Source: an uncultured Prevotellaceae bacterium (GTDB lineage: Bacteria; Bacteroidota; Bacteroidia; Bacteroidales; Bacteroidaceae). Taken from it: a stretch of 36,506 nt of DNA. The stretch is taken from assembly GCA_900319385.1 (NCBI GenBank), contig ONOG01000024.1, positions 1 through 36,506 on the forward strand, written 5' to 3'. Both the position numbers and the translations under genes were made by a program. This document shows positions 17,836 to 25,633 of the stretch, piece by piece (positions within the stretch are counted from its first letter, which is position 1; each line of letters starts with the position of its first letter). The notes below the pieces were generated by a model. That model was not told the origin of the DNA. It saw only the letters and a program-made list of their open reading frames with translations, and made no database searches.

Positions 17836-17993
17836 GTGAAGTGAAAGTGTATAAAACGGTGCACAGCTAATTTCTTGGCTGTGCACTGCGGGCATATACA
17901 ACAGTGCACTGCGAGTATAATCAAGAGTGCACTGCCAATTTCGTCGCAGTGCACTGCAAATTTACAGAGTGTGCGGCGTGACTATTTGCCACA
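17836..17993. repeat. Array B of 22-23 bp GTGCAC units
   Basis: Cores start at 17836 (degenerate), 17859, 17881, 17904, 17927, 17949 and 17971, with spacing of 22 or 23 bases. The best unit contains the perfect 12-bp palindrome GCAGTGCACTGC (17946-17957). Others contain 8- to 10-bp palindromes on the same centre. Between cores the sequence is A/T-rich (AATTTC, AATTTA, GTATAATC). It is the same unit and orientation as array A and ends about 60 bases before the lipoprotein gene start at 18053. Confidence 0.88.
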
Positions 17994-18052
17994 GGCACGG
18001 ATATAATAAAACAGGGGCTAACTCGTTATTATTGATAAAGAAAACAACGCGG

Positions 18053-19510
18053 ATGAAAGACTGTAGAATAAAATATTTGACCGCACTCACAGGTCTGCTG
18101 ATGTCGGTCGCCTTGTTGTGCTCCTGTATGAACGACGAGGAATTCACCAACGACTCAGGGGCACGGCTCACGATGGCGCAGGACACGGTGCGCTTCGACA
18201 CAGTATTCACGACGATGGGCAGCTCGACCCACCGCTTCAAACTCTTCAACCACAACGACAAAGGAATACGGATGGCAAGCGTGGCATTGGAAAGCGGAGG
18301 CGAGAGCGGGTTCCGCATCAATGTGGACGGACACTCGGGGGCCATGCTGTCGGACATCGAAATCCTGGGCAAAGACAGCCTCTTTCTCTTCGCCGAAGTC
18401 ACACTGCCCAAGCAAAACAGCGATAAGCCCGTGCTGGTGCGCGACCGCATCGTGTTCACCCTGGAAAACGGACAGCAGCAATACATCGTACTCGAGGCAT
18501 GGGGACAGGACGTGGAAGTGCTCCGAGCCGTCGAAATCGCTGCCGACCAGACGCTCTCGCCCGCGCGCCCGTACCTTATATATGACAGCCTCGTCGTGAA
18601 GGAAGGTGCAAGGCTGACACTGCCTGCCGGAACTACCCTACACTTCTATACCGATTCCTATCTGGGCGTGCACGGCCAACTGACGTGCGAAGGTACGGCC
18701 GAACACCCCGTCACCCTGCGCGGACACCGCACCGACCGCATCTTCAGCTACCTGCCTTACGACCGCCTCGAAAACCTCTGGAAGGGCGTGACGCTCTATC
18801 CGGAAAGCTACGACAACCGACTGGAATATACCGACATCCACAGCGCTGAAATAGGCATCAACTGCCCAGCTGCCACCACGGACCGCACAAAACTGACCTT
18901 GCTCAACTCCACGCTCCATACCAACGGAACGAACAACCTGCACCTGACAAACTGCACGGCTACCGTCTGGAATTGTGAACTGACGAATTGTGAGCAGCAG
19001 AACGTAGTGCTCGTCGGCGGAAGCTACGACTTCCTCCACACGACGATATTCCAGACCTACGGCAGCGATGCACTGATGTTCACGAACCTGGGCGAGGAGG
19101 AGGACCAGACCTGGCCGCTTCTGAAGGCCGACTTTCGCAACTGCATCGTCAGTGGAATGAACACGGACGTGATTATGGGAAGCAGCTCGGACAACAAGGA
19201 AGTGGCCTTCGAGTATCGTTTCCTCAATTCGCTGATTAACATCAAGATGTCGGGACGTGAGGACGAAGAGACGCTGGCACGCTTCGCCGAATGTGTAAAC
19301 GAACAAGATCACGAAAAGATGGAAATCTATGGCAAGGACAATTTCCTCTGCGTCGATACGTACAACCGTCTGTACAACTACCAACTTTCAGAAATGTCGA
19401 ATGCTCGCGGCATCGGCAACGCTGCATTCAGCACAGAACTCCCCACCGACCGCAAGGCGAAGGAACGCCCCAGCGAGAAGCCGGATGCAGGATGTTATCA
19501 ATTTCAGTAA
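18053..19510 (+). CDS. Lipoprotein with right-handed beta-helix repeats, function unknown
   Basis: A 485-residue predicted envelope lipoprotein. I chose the ATG at 18053 (MKDCRIKYLT) because it gives a signal peptide with lipobox LLCS before Cys25; a longer frame from 17927 would run through array B. Residues about 27-190 form a beta-sandwich-like N-terminal region (ARLTMAQDTVRFDTVFTTMGSS...). From about 175 onward the pattern KEGARLTLPAGTTLHFYTDSYLGVHGQL, VTLRGH, WKGVTLYPES, EYTDIHSAEIG and LTLLNSTLHTN shows beta-helix rungs like those in pectate-lyase-fold proteins. No catalytic residues can be assigned. It appears to be a single-gene unit between the transketolase terminator and the promoter near 19586. 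It could bind or degrade polysaccharide, or be structural. Confidence 0.8.
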   Translation: MKDCRIKYLTALTGLLMSVALLCSCMNDEEFTNDSGARLTMAQDTVRFDTVFTTMGSSTHRFKLFNHNDKGIRMASVALESGGESGFRINVDGHSGAMLSDIEILGKDSLFLFAEVTLPKQNSDKPVLVRDRIVFTLENGQQQYIVLEAWGQDVEVLRAVEIAADQTLSPARPYLIYDSLVVKEGARLTLPAGTTLHFYTDSYLGVHGQLTCEGTAEHPVTLRGHRTDRIFSYLPYDRLENLWKGVTLYPESYDNRLEYTDIHSAEIGINCPAATTDRTKLTLLNSTLHTNGTNNLHLTNCTATVWNCELTNCEQQNVVLVGGSYDFLHTTIFQTYGSDALMFTNLGEEEDQTWPLLKADFRNCIVSGMNTDVIMGSSSDNKEVAFEYRFLNSLINIKMSGREDEETLARFAECVNEQDHEKMEIYGKDNFLCVDTYNRLYNYQLSEMSNARGIGNAAFSTELPTDRKAKERPSEKPDAGCYQFQ

Positions 19511-19585
19511 AAATGTACATTATCGCCACGGAAAACTTATAAATTCATTTATTTTTCCGCATTACACGAAAAAATCTTAATTTTT

Positions 19586-19617
19586 TTTGGTGGTAATCTT
19601 CAAAATAATTAACTTTG
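19586..19617 (+). promoter_or_regulatory. Strong promoter of a short transcript
   Basis: TTTG (19586-19589), 20 bases, TAACTTTG (19610-19617): an exact match to the Bacteroidetes housekeeping promoter. Its start point would be near 19623, with a terminator only about 40 bases further on. Confidence 0.85.
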
Positions 19618-19622
19618 CAGCG

Positions 19623-19691
19623 ATTAAAATGTGTTTTTCATAGTAATAGATTTTTCGGAGAGCTGGCTCGTGAGAGTCGGTTCTTTTTTTT
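19623..19691 (+). ncRNA. Candidate small RNA of about 70 nt (or terminated leader)
   Basis: The sequence between the promoter at 19586-19617 and the terminator at 19660-19691 would produce a transcript of about 70 nt. It holds no credible protein; only a four-codon ATG frame, MCFS, is present at 19629-19643. The 3' half is a 10-bp hairpin capped by GUGA. It may be an independent sRNA or a prematurely terminated leader of the TPR gene, although that gene has its own promoter at 19800-19831. The 5' end is inferred from promoter position. I could not assign it to a known RNA family. Confidence 0.55.
19660..19691 (+). terminator. Intrinsic terminator with GUGA tetraloop
   Basis: GAGCTGGCTC (19660-19669) and GAGTCGGTTC (19674-19683) form ten consecutive pairs including G-U wobbles around the GNRA-type loop GTGA, followed by eight T's. 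Because the stem depends on wobble pairs, it folds only in this orientation. Confidence 0.88.
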
Positions 19692-19701
19692 GCTGTGCAA
19701 C

Positions 19702-19746
19702 GAACTCCCCGCCCCTCCCCAGGAGAGGAGTTCAGACCAGCCGGCT
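19702..19746. other. Second structured segment before the TPR gene
   Basis: GAACTCC (19702-19708) pairs with GGAGTTC (19727-19733). Further on, AGCCGGCT (19739-19746) is self-complementary and could also pair with AGCTGGCT (19661-19668) in the small-RNA hairpin. An A/T-rich tract follows up to the TPR promoter. Function unknown. Confidence 0.35.
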
Positions 19747-19799
19747 TATAATTTTTTATTTTTTAATTTTTAATTGTTAATTTTTAATTGTTAATTTTA

Positions 19800-19831
19800 T
19801 TTGGGCGGTATCAATATTTTTAGTAAATTTG
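19800..19831 (+). promoter_or_regulatory. Promoter of the TPR gene
   Basis: TTTG (19800-19803), 20 bases, TAAATTTG (19824-19831): a full-consensus Bacteroidetes promoter. The leader to the ATG at 19885 would be about 48 nt. Confidence 0.85.
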
Positions 19832-19884
19832 CACGATTTTTGTAAAACTCGGAAATAACAACTCTAAAACTCATAATCAAAAAA

Positions 19885-20559
19885 ATGGCTAAGAAACAAA
19901 AAAAGACAGAAGAGGCTATCGGACTTGACGTCCAACTGACCAAGTCGGAAGCATTTATCGAGAAACATTGGAAGGCTATTGTCGCAGTGCTGCTGGCTGT
20001 GATTGTGGTGGTTGCCGGTATCTTCATCTACCGCCGCTATATGGCCGGTGTGGAGGCCGATGCCCAGAACGCTATTGCCAAGAGTCAGCAAGCCTTCTCG
20101 GCCGAGCAGTTTGAGGTCGCCCTCAATGGTGACAGCACCGGTTCGATGGGCTTCCTGAAAGTGATCGATGAATTTGGCGGAACAAAGACAGCCAACCTGG
20201 CACGTCTCTATGCAGCCATCAGCTACGCCAAACTTGGCAAGACTGACGACGCCATCGCTATGTTCGAAAAGTTCGACAGCAAAGGCGACCAGATGGTTTC
20301 ACCAGCAGCAAAAGCTGCCCTGGGCAACTGCTACATACAGAAGGGTGACAAGGAAAAGGGTGCCGGCCTGCTAATCGAGGCTGCCAAGGATGCCGACAAC
20401 GACGCAATCAGTCCGCTGGCGCTGTTTCAGGCTGGCGAAGTCTATGAGTCACTGGGTCAGAAGGATAAGGCTCTGGAACTGTATCAGCAGATTAAGGACA
20501 AATATTTCCGTTCTGCCCTGGCTAACGACATCGACAAGTATATCGAACGAGTAAAATAA
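19885..20559 (+). CDS. Inner-membrane-anchored TPR protein
   Basis: A 224-residue protein with a basic N-terminus (MAKKQKK), one membrane segment at about 31-49 (AIVAVLLAVIVVVAGIFIY), and a C-terminal part that should face the periplasm. The C-terminal part carries tetratricopeptide-like helix pairs: LYAAISYAKLGKTDDAIAMFEKF, ALGNCYIQKGDKEKGAGLL, and LFQAGEVYESLGQKDKALELYQQI. The layout resembles YfgM/ancillary translocon-type TPR proteins, but I cannot claim orthology. TPR domains mediate protein-protein contacts, so a scaffold or chaperone role in envelope assembly is an inference. It has its own promoter, and a long A/T hairpin separates it from ribH. Confidence 0.85.
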   Translation: MAKKQKKTEEAIGLDVQLTKSEAFIEKHWKAIVAVLLAVIVVVAGIFIYRRYMAGVEADAQNAIAKSQQAFSAEQFEVALNGDSTGSMGFLKVIDEFGGTKTANLARLYAAISYAKLGKTDDAIAMFEKFDSKGDQMVSPAAKAALGNCYIQKGDKEKGAGLLIEAAKDADNDAISPLALFQAGEVYESLGQKDKALELYQQIKDKYFRSALANDIDKYIERVK

Positions 20560-20572
20560 AAGGTAAAAGTTC

Positions 20573-20636
20573 AAAGTTAAAAGTTAAAATGGCTGGCGGT
20601 ATGCATCATTCCGCAGGCATTTTAACTTTTAACTTT
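20573..20636. terminator. Long A/T-rich hairpin between the TPR gene and ribH
   Basis: A perfect 19-bp stem (AAAGTTAAAAGTTAAAATG at 20573-20591, complement at 20618-20636) with a 26-nt loop is followed by TTATTTTTTT. It can act as a terminator for the TPR gene. Each arm is itself a tandem AAAGTTA repeat, related to the intergenic A/T repeats elsewhere in the window. Confidence 0.75.
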
Positions 20637-20680
20637 TATTTTTTTACTTACAATTATCAATTTTTCAATTTTCACTGTTT

Positions 20681-21154
20681 ATGGCAACAAAGAACCACAA
20701 CCTGTCAGCTTACGACATCCAGAGTGTGCCGAATGCCGAAGGAAAGAAGTTTGGCATTGTCGTGAGTGAATGGAACGAAAACGTGACGGCTGCACTGCTG
20801 GCCGGTGCACGGGAAACGTTGCTCAAGCATGGCGTACGCGAAGAAGATATAAAGGTGAAGACCGTGCCAGGCAGCTTCGAACTGATTTATGGTGCAAGCC
20901 AGATGGTGAAGAGCGGTGTGGATGCTGTGATTGCCATCGGCTGCGTCATCCGTGGAGATACGCCACACTTCGATTACATCTGCGAAGGAACAACCTATGG
21001 CTTGGCACGACTGAATGCCACTCAGCCCATTCCTGTCATCTACGGACTCATCACCACAAACGATATGCAGCAGGCACTCGACCGCTGCGGCGGAAAACAT
21101 GGCAATAAAGGCGATGAATGTGCCGTCACCGCTATTAAGATGGTATTCTTTTGA
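20681..21154 (+). CDS. ribH: 6,7-dimethyl-8-ribityllumazine synthase
   Basis: It performs the penultimate step of riboflavin synthesis, condensing 5-amino-6-ribitylaminouracil with 3,4-dihydroxybutanone-4-phosphate. The protein has 157 residues, the usual size, and forms a cytosolic oligomeric shell in the family. The substrate loops are clear: SEWNENVT (29-36), [11 protein letters not shown] (62-72), [14 protein letters not shown] (87-100) with catalytic His96, and [15 protein letters not shown] (134-148), which supplies the phosphate-binding Arg135. No other rib gene is nearby. Its last codons are part of a 20-bp tandem duplication that continues into the start of the next gene. Confidence 0.96.
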   Translation: MATKNHNLSAYDIQSVPNAEGKKFGIVVSEWNENVTAALLAGARETLLKHGVREEDIKVKTVPGSFELIYGASQMVKSGVDAVIAIGCVIRGDTPHFDYICEGTTYGLARLNATQPIPVIYGLITTNDMQQALDRCGGKHGNKGDECAVTAIKMVFF

Positions 21155-21175
21155 ATAAGATGATACTCTTTTGAA
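21136..21175 (+). repeat. Tandem 20-bp duplication at the ribH/TamB gene junction
   Basis: 21136-21155 and 21156-21175 are identical at 18 of 20 positions (TAAGATGGTATTCTTTTGAA and its variant). Each copy ends in TTGA: in copy 1 it holds the ribH stop (TGA at 21152-21154); in copy 2 it holds the TTG start of the TamB-family gene (21171). Confidence 0.9.
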
Positions 21176-24100
21176 GAAACTCCGTAAACTCATCAGGCCA
21201 CTCATTAGCAGCATTCTGATTCTATATGTGGGTTTGATTCTGCTGCTGCACACCCCTTTCGTACAGAAAGGGTTAGGAGATTGGGTGGCTGATGCGCTGA
21301 GCCGGAAGATTGGATCGGAGGTGAAGGTTGGACGTGTGGACCTGGGCTTCCTCAACCACATCATCATCGACGATTTGGAAGTAAAGAGTCCGGACGGAGA
21401 AAACATCCTGAAGGCGGCTCGCACCGCTGTTACTATTGAACTGCCCGACATCCTGAAGGGCAACATCAACATTACTACTGCCCAGTTGTTTGGCGTGAAG
21501 GCCAGACTATACCGAAAAACACAGAGTTCACCCCTCAATATTCAGTACATCATCGATGCCTTTGCTGCCGATGAGGAAGAACCGTCTACTCCCATCAACC
21601 TCAAAGTTAGTTCACTCATTCTTCGCCACGTTGATGTGACTTACGATGTTCTTTCGGAACGGCAGAAGACTGACACACTCGATGTCAACCACTTGCATCT
21701 AAGCAACATAGGCTTAACCGCTTCCATCAGAGCTTTTACTGAAGATTCTCTCAATGTATCGGTGCGTCGCTTGAATTTTACGGAAAAACATTCAGGGTTG
21801 ACGCTCAAGAATCTCGCTACCTCGGTGGCTGGCAATCGCCACTCGGCCACGATGGACAGCCTTGTGTTAGAAACACCGAAATCGTTGGTGCGTATCGGAA
21901 CTGTGAATGCACGATACGAACAAAAGGAGCAGTTGAAACTACATTCGCTCACAGCCTCTCTCCTACCCTCCTTCATCCTACCCTCTGAATGGAAACCGCT
22001 GCTGCCACAACTGGCTTTGCTCGACTTTCCCTTGCAACTTGAAGGCAGCATCGATGCTGATGAGCATCAACTCAGAATCGACAACTTCAACCTCAATAGC
22101 GACGATCATAGCATTGCACTGACAACGAGGGCACGAGTGCTTGACTGGCAGGGAAAAAAAGATGTTCAAGCCGACATCCAACGCTTGCAATTTTCGTCCG
22201 GTGGGCTAAGTGCAGTGCTGGCTGCCTGTGGTGTTGACCAGGTAACTCAACAGACTATGACACAACTGGGGCAGCTGGGATTGACGGGTACGATTACCAA
22301 GGAAGGGCACACTCTCACGGCCAAACTGGATGCGATTTCAGACATCGGCGACGTAGCAGTGGTGGGTGACTATCAGTTGGATGACCGGCATCTGCTTTCG
22401 GCTCACGTCGAGACGCAGGATTTCGACCTTGGCACTCTGATTCAGAATGAGTTGCTCGGTCACACCGCCTTCAGCCTCGATGTGGATGGCGAGATGGCAG
22501 ACCTTGAGCATCTGCATGGAAAAATCTACGGTGATATCTCGGCTTTCGACTATCAAGGTTATACTTATCACAATATCTTTGTCGATGGCATGGCAGCGGC
22601 TAAAAGTTACGAGGGCATACTCGACATCGATGATGAACACCTGAAACTATCGTTCAACGGAAGCCTTACAACGCACGACGACGGTATGGTCGCAGCCAAT
22701 ATGGTGATGTCTGTTCCCCTGTTTGAGCCTCATGCCTTACATCTGACAAAGGATTACGAAGGCGAAGAGTTCTGCTTTACGGCTGTTGCCAAAGCCAAAG
22801 GACGTAGCCTTGCCACTGCTGTCGGCGAGGTGGTGCTTGACTCTATCCGCATCTCCACACCCGAGCAGATTTACCTGCCCCAAGCCATCACGCTGAGTTC
22901 AGAATTGTTGGACAACGAACAGAAGCAGATCCTCGTCAGCAGCGATTTTCTGAATGCCACCTTCGTCGGCAATATCAACTACAGCGACATCATCCCCAGT
23001 TTTCAGAATCAGCTTGCCAACCATCTGCCGTCGCTCATTCCACACACAAAGACTGAGCGGAAGATGGATACGGCGTTCGACTTCGAGATGGAACTGACAG
23101 AAACTCCTCTTGTCCACCACTTTCTCCACGCCGACTACCAACTGCTCACTCCGGCCCGAATCACCGGACGGCTGAATGCAAGCAGCAACACCTCGTTTGT
23201 AATGATTGATGTGCCAAGTATCGAATACGAAGGTACTCGCTACGACAACGTCAAAGCTACCTACAATGGTTCGTCGTATAATTTCAAACTCAATGCCGAA
23301 CTGCTACGATGTCTCGACGAAGGCGATACACACGTCAGTGTCAATGCCTTGGCTCAAAACGATGTCCTGACCACACATCTCAGCCTCGACCAGATGCACG
23401 ATTATCCGATGCAGGGAAATGTCTCGGCTAAGACCTTTTTTTCTCGACAGGACGGAATGCTGGACACACATATCCACGTTCAGCCCTCTGAACTCACGTT
23501 TAATGACACGACTTGGTTAGTGAAACCTGCCGATATCCGCATCTACGGCAAACAGATCGAGTGCCATAACCTCGAAGTGAGCAGCCGCGACCGCTTTGTC
23601 AAGGTGAACGGCATAGTGAGCGAGTCACCATCCGATTCGCTTATTGTACAACTCAACAATGTCGAGGTTGATTATGTGCTGTCCCTCGTCGATTTCACAG
23701 CGGTCGATTTTCGTGGACGAGCCTTCGGCACAGCCTATGTCAGCAATGTCTATAAGCAACCCAAGTTTCTTGCAGCCCTACGAGTGGAAGATATGGCTAT
23801 CGGCAACGGTGTGCTGGGGCTCGGCAACATCACTGCACACTGGGACGACAGCGTGGACGGCATCCGTGTCAATGGCCATATCACCGATACCGACCCCGAG
23901 GGGCAGGACCGTATTACTGACTGTACGGGCTACATTTCCCCTTCCGACAATAAAATCAACCTCAGCATCACCGCTAACAATACCAACGCCTACTTCCTCA
24001 ACGACTTCCTCGGAGGCGTGTTCCGCGACATCCACGGTAGTGCCAATGGAGTGCTGAATGTGGTCGGACCGCTCAACGATATCGGCCTCGTTGGCGACCT

Positions 24101-25562
24101 TTGTGCCAACGTCGGCATGACGCTACGTGCCACCAACGTCACCTATCACGTCTCGCCCCAAGACACCATCCGCTTCCGTCCCTATCGCTTCGGATTCGAA
24201 AACATACACATCCACGACGACGACGGCAACCAGGGTACAGTCAACGGCTTTGTATCGCATCACAACGTCAAGGACTTCGCCTACGAATTTCACATCAATA
24301 TGCAGCACCTGCTGGCTTACCGCGAAGATCAATTCAACTCCGACAAGTTTATGGGACTCATCTATGCCAGCGGCACGATGGATGTCCGTGGAGCAGACGG
24401 AAGCCCCCTCAACATCACAGCAGACGTCACCCCTACCCGAGGCAGCTTTTTTGCCTATGACGCAGCTACCCCCGACGCCATCACATCTTCCACATTCCTT
24501 ACATTCCACGATGCAGCCGAACGTCCCGACACACTTCACACTGCTGATGCCAATGACTACGAGTACGAGGGCGACATCTTCATGAACGTAGCCATCCACC
24601 TCAATCCCGATTGCGCCATCAAGCTGCGGATGGACAATGCCGACGATGGCTACATCACCACCTACGGAACCGGACGTCTCCAAGCCTCCTACTACAACAA
24701 GGGAGCCTTTACCCTGGCCGGCATCTACAACATTCAGAACGGCAACTATCGACTCTATCTCCAGGACATCATCTATCGCGACCTTGTGTTGCAAGACGGT
24801 TCAAGCGTTGTATTCAACGGAAATCCCTTCGATGCCAACCTCCACCTCATCTGCCACCACACCATCAACAGTGTTCCCCTTACCGACCTCACCGCCGGTA
24901 TGACAACCACAGGAAGCAACAAAATCAAAGTGGTATGCATCCTCGACATCACTGGTCAACTCGGTAACATGAATTTCCGCTTCGACCTCAACCTACCCAA
25001 TGTCAACGACGAGGTACGCCAACTCGTACGCTCCTACATCACCACCGAAGAAGATATGAATATGCAGATGATCTATCTCCTCGGCCTCGGTCGATTCTAC
25101 ACCAACGAATATGCACGTCAAGGCAGCAATACAAGCGGAGGCGGAGCCGTCAACACCCTGCTTTCCTCCACCATCAGCGGACAAATCAACCAGATGCTCT
25201 CAAATGTCATCCCCGCCGACAGCAAATGGAACTTCGGCACAGGTCTCACCACCGGCGAGCAGGGATGGAACGACCTCGATGTCGAGGGTATGCTCTCAGG
25301 ACGCCTGCTCGACGACCGTCTGCTTATCAACGGCAACTTCGGCTATCGCGACAACACACTAACACAAAACTCTACCTTCATCGGCGACTTCGATGTCAAG
25401 TGGCGCATCCGCGAAGGCGGCAATACCTACCTCAAAGCCTATAACAAGACCAACGACCGCTACTTCACAAAAGCCACCCTCAACACACAAGGCGTCGGCA
25501 TCAGCTACCAACGCGATTTCGAACACTGGCGCGACCTATTCCGCAAGGTAACAAGTAAATAA
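21171..25562 (+). CDS. TamB-family translocation/assembly protein
   Basis: A very long envelope protein (1463 residues) with one N-terminal membrane anchor (about 9-26, PLISSILILYVGLILLLH) and then an extended beta-rich periplasmic region. The C-terminal 350 residues carry the TamB (DUF490) domain: VTPTRGSFFAYD, IYNIQNGNYRLYLQDI, DITGQLGNMNFRFDL, LGLGRFYTN and SSTISGQINQMLSN. In proteobacteria TamB works with a BamA-like protein in outer-membrane assembly and, as AsmA-like bridges, in lipid transport; the same role is inferred here. The start is TTG at 21171: the only ATG close by (21160) is out of frame and soon stops, and the TTG directly precedes a good KKLRKLIRP anchor sequence. No BamA-like partner is in the window. 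Confidence 0.9.
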   Translation: MKKLRKLIRPLISSILILYVGLILLLHTPFVQKGLGDWVADALSRKIGSEVKVGRVDLGFLNHIIIDDLEVKSPDGENILKAARTAVTIELPDILKGNINITTAQLFGVKARLYRKTQSSPLNIQYIIDAFAADEEEPSTPINLKVSSLILRHVDVTYDVLSERQKTDTLDVNHLHLSNIGLTASIRAFTEDSLNVSVRRLNFTEKHSGLTLKNLATSVAGNRHSATMDSLVLETPKSLVRIGTVNARYEQKEQLKLHSLTASLLPSFILPSEWKPLLPQLALLDFPLQLEGSIDADEHQLRIDNFNLNSDDHSIALTTRARVLDWQGKKDVQADIQRLQFSSGGLSAVLAACGVDQVTQQTMTQLGQLGLTGTITKEGHTLTAKLDAISDIGDVAVVGDYQLDDRHLLSAHVETQDFDLGTLIQNELLGHTAFSLDVDGEMADLEHLHGKIYGDISAFDYQGYTYHNIFVDGMAAAKSYEGILDIDDEHLKLSFNGSLTTHDDGMVAANMVMSVPLFEPHALHLTKDYEGEEFCFTAVAKAKGRSLATAVGEVVLDSIRISTPEQIYLPQAITLSSELLDNEQKQILVSSDFLNATFVGNINYSDIIPSFQNQLANHLPSLIPHTKTERKMDTAFDFEMELTETPLVHHFLHADYQLLTPARITGRLNASSNTSFVMIDVPSIEYEGTRYDNVKATYNGSSYNFKLNAELLRCLDEGDTHVSVNALAQNDVLTTHLSLDQMHDYPMQGNVSAKTFFSRQDGMLDTHIHVQPSELTFNDTTWLVKPADIRIYGKQIECHNLEVSSRDRFVKVNGIVSESPSDSLIVQLNNVEVDYVLSLVDFTAVDFRGRAFGTAYVSNVYKQPKFLAALRVEDMAIGNGVLGLGNITAHWDDSVDGIRVNGHITDTDPEGQDRITDCTGYISPSDNKINLSITANNTNAYFLNDFLGGVFRDIHGSANGVLNVVGPLNDIGLVGDLCANVGMTLRATNVTYHVSPQDTIRFRPYRFGFENIHIHDDDGNQGTVNGFVSHHNVKDFAYEFHINMQHLLAYREDQFNSDKFMGLIYASGTMDVRGADGSPLNITADVTPTRGSFFAYDAATPDAITSSTFLTFHDAAERPDTLHTADANDYEYEGDIFMNVAIHLNPDCAIKLRMDNADDGYITTYGTGRLQASYYNKGAFTLAGIYNIQNGNYRLYLQDIIYRDLVLQDGSSVVFNGNPFDANLHLICHHTINSVPLTDLTAGMTTTGSNKIKVVCILDITGQLGNMNFRFDLNLPNVNDEVRQLVRSYITTEEDMNMQMIYLLGLGRFYTNEYARQGSNTSGGGAVNTLLSSTISGQINQMLSNVIPADSKWNFGTGLTTGEQGWNDLDVEGMLSGRLLDDRLLINGNFGYRDNTLTQNSTFIGDFDVKWRIREGGNTYLKAYNKTNDRYFTKATLNTQGVGISYQRDFEHWRDLFRKVTSK

Positions 25563-25576
25563 GTTTTTGAGTTTTA

Positions 25577-25600
25577 ATTTTCAACCTTCAATTTTCAATT
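25577..25600. repeat. A/T heptamer repeat upstream of nadE
   Basis: AATTTTCAACCTTCAATTTTCAATT consists of loose tandem copies of TTCAATT, the complement of the AATTGAA tracts at 4210 and 29527. No promoter consensus was recognised in this 71-base gap. Confidence 0.5.
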
Positions 25601-25633
25601 AAGCCGTCAACACGTTAACTCATCAATAAAAAA

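Noticed and set aside
17927..18052. N-terminal extension of the beta-helix lipoprotein
   Set aside because: The extra 42 residues are encoded by array B and would bury the signal peptide; the ATG at 18053 gives a proper lipoprotein start.
20573..20636. Riboswitch (FMN) ahead of ribH
   Set aside because: The only structure is a simple A/T hairpin with a T-tract; none of the conserved FMN-riboswitch sequence is visible.
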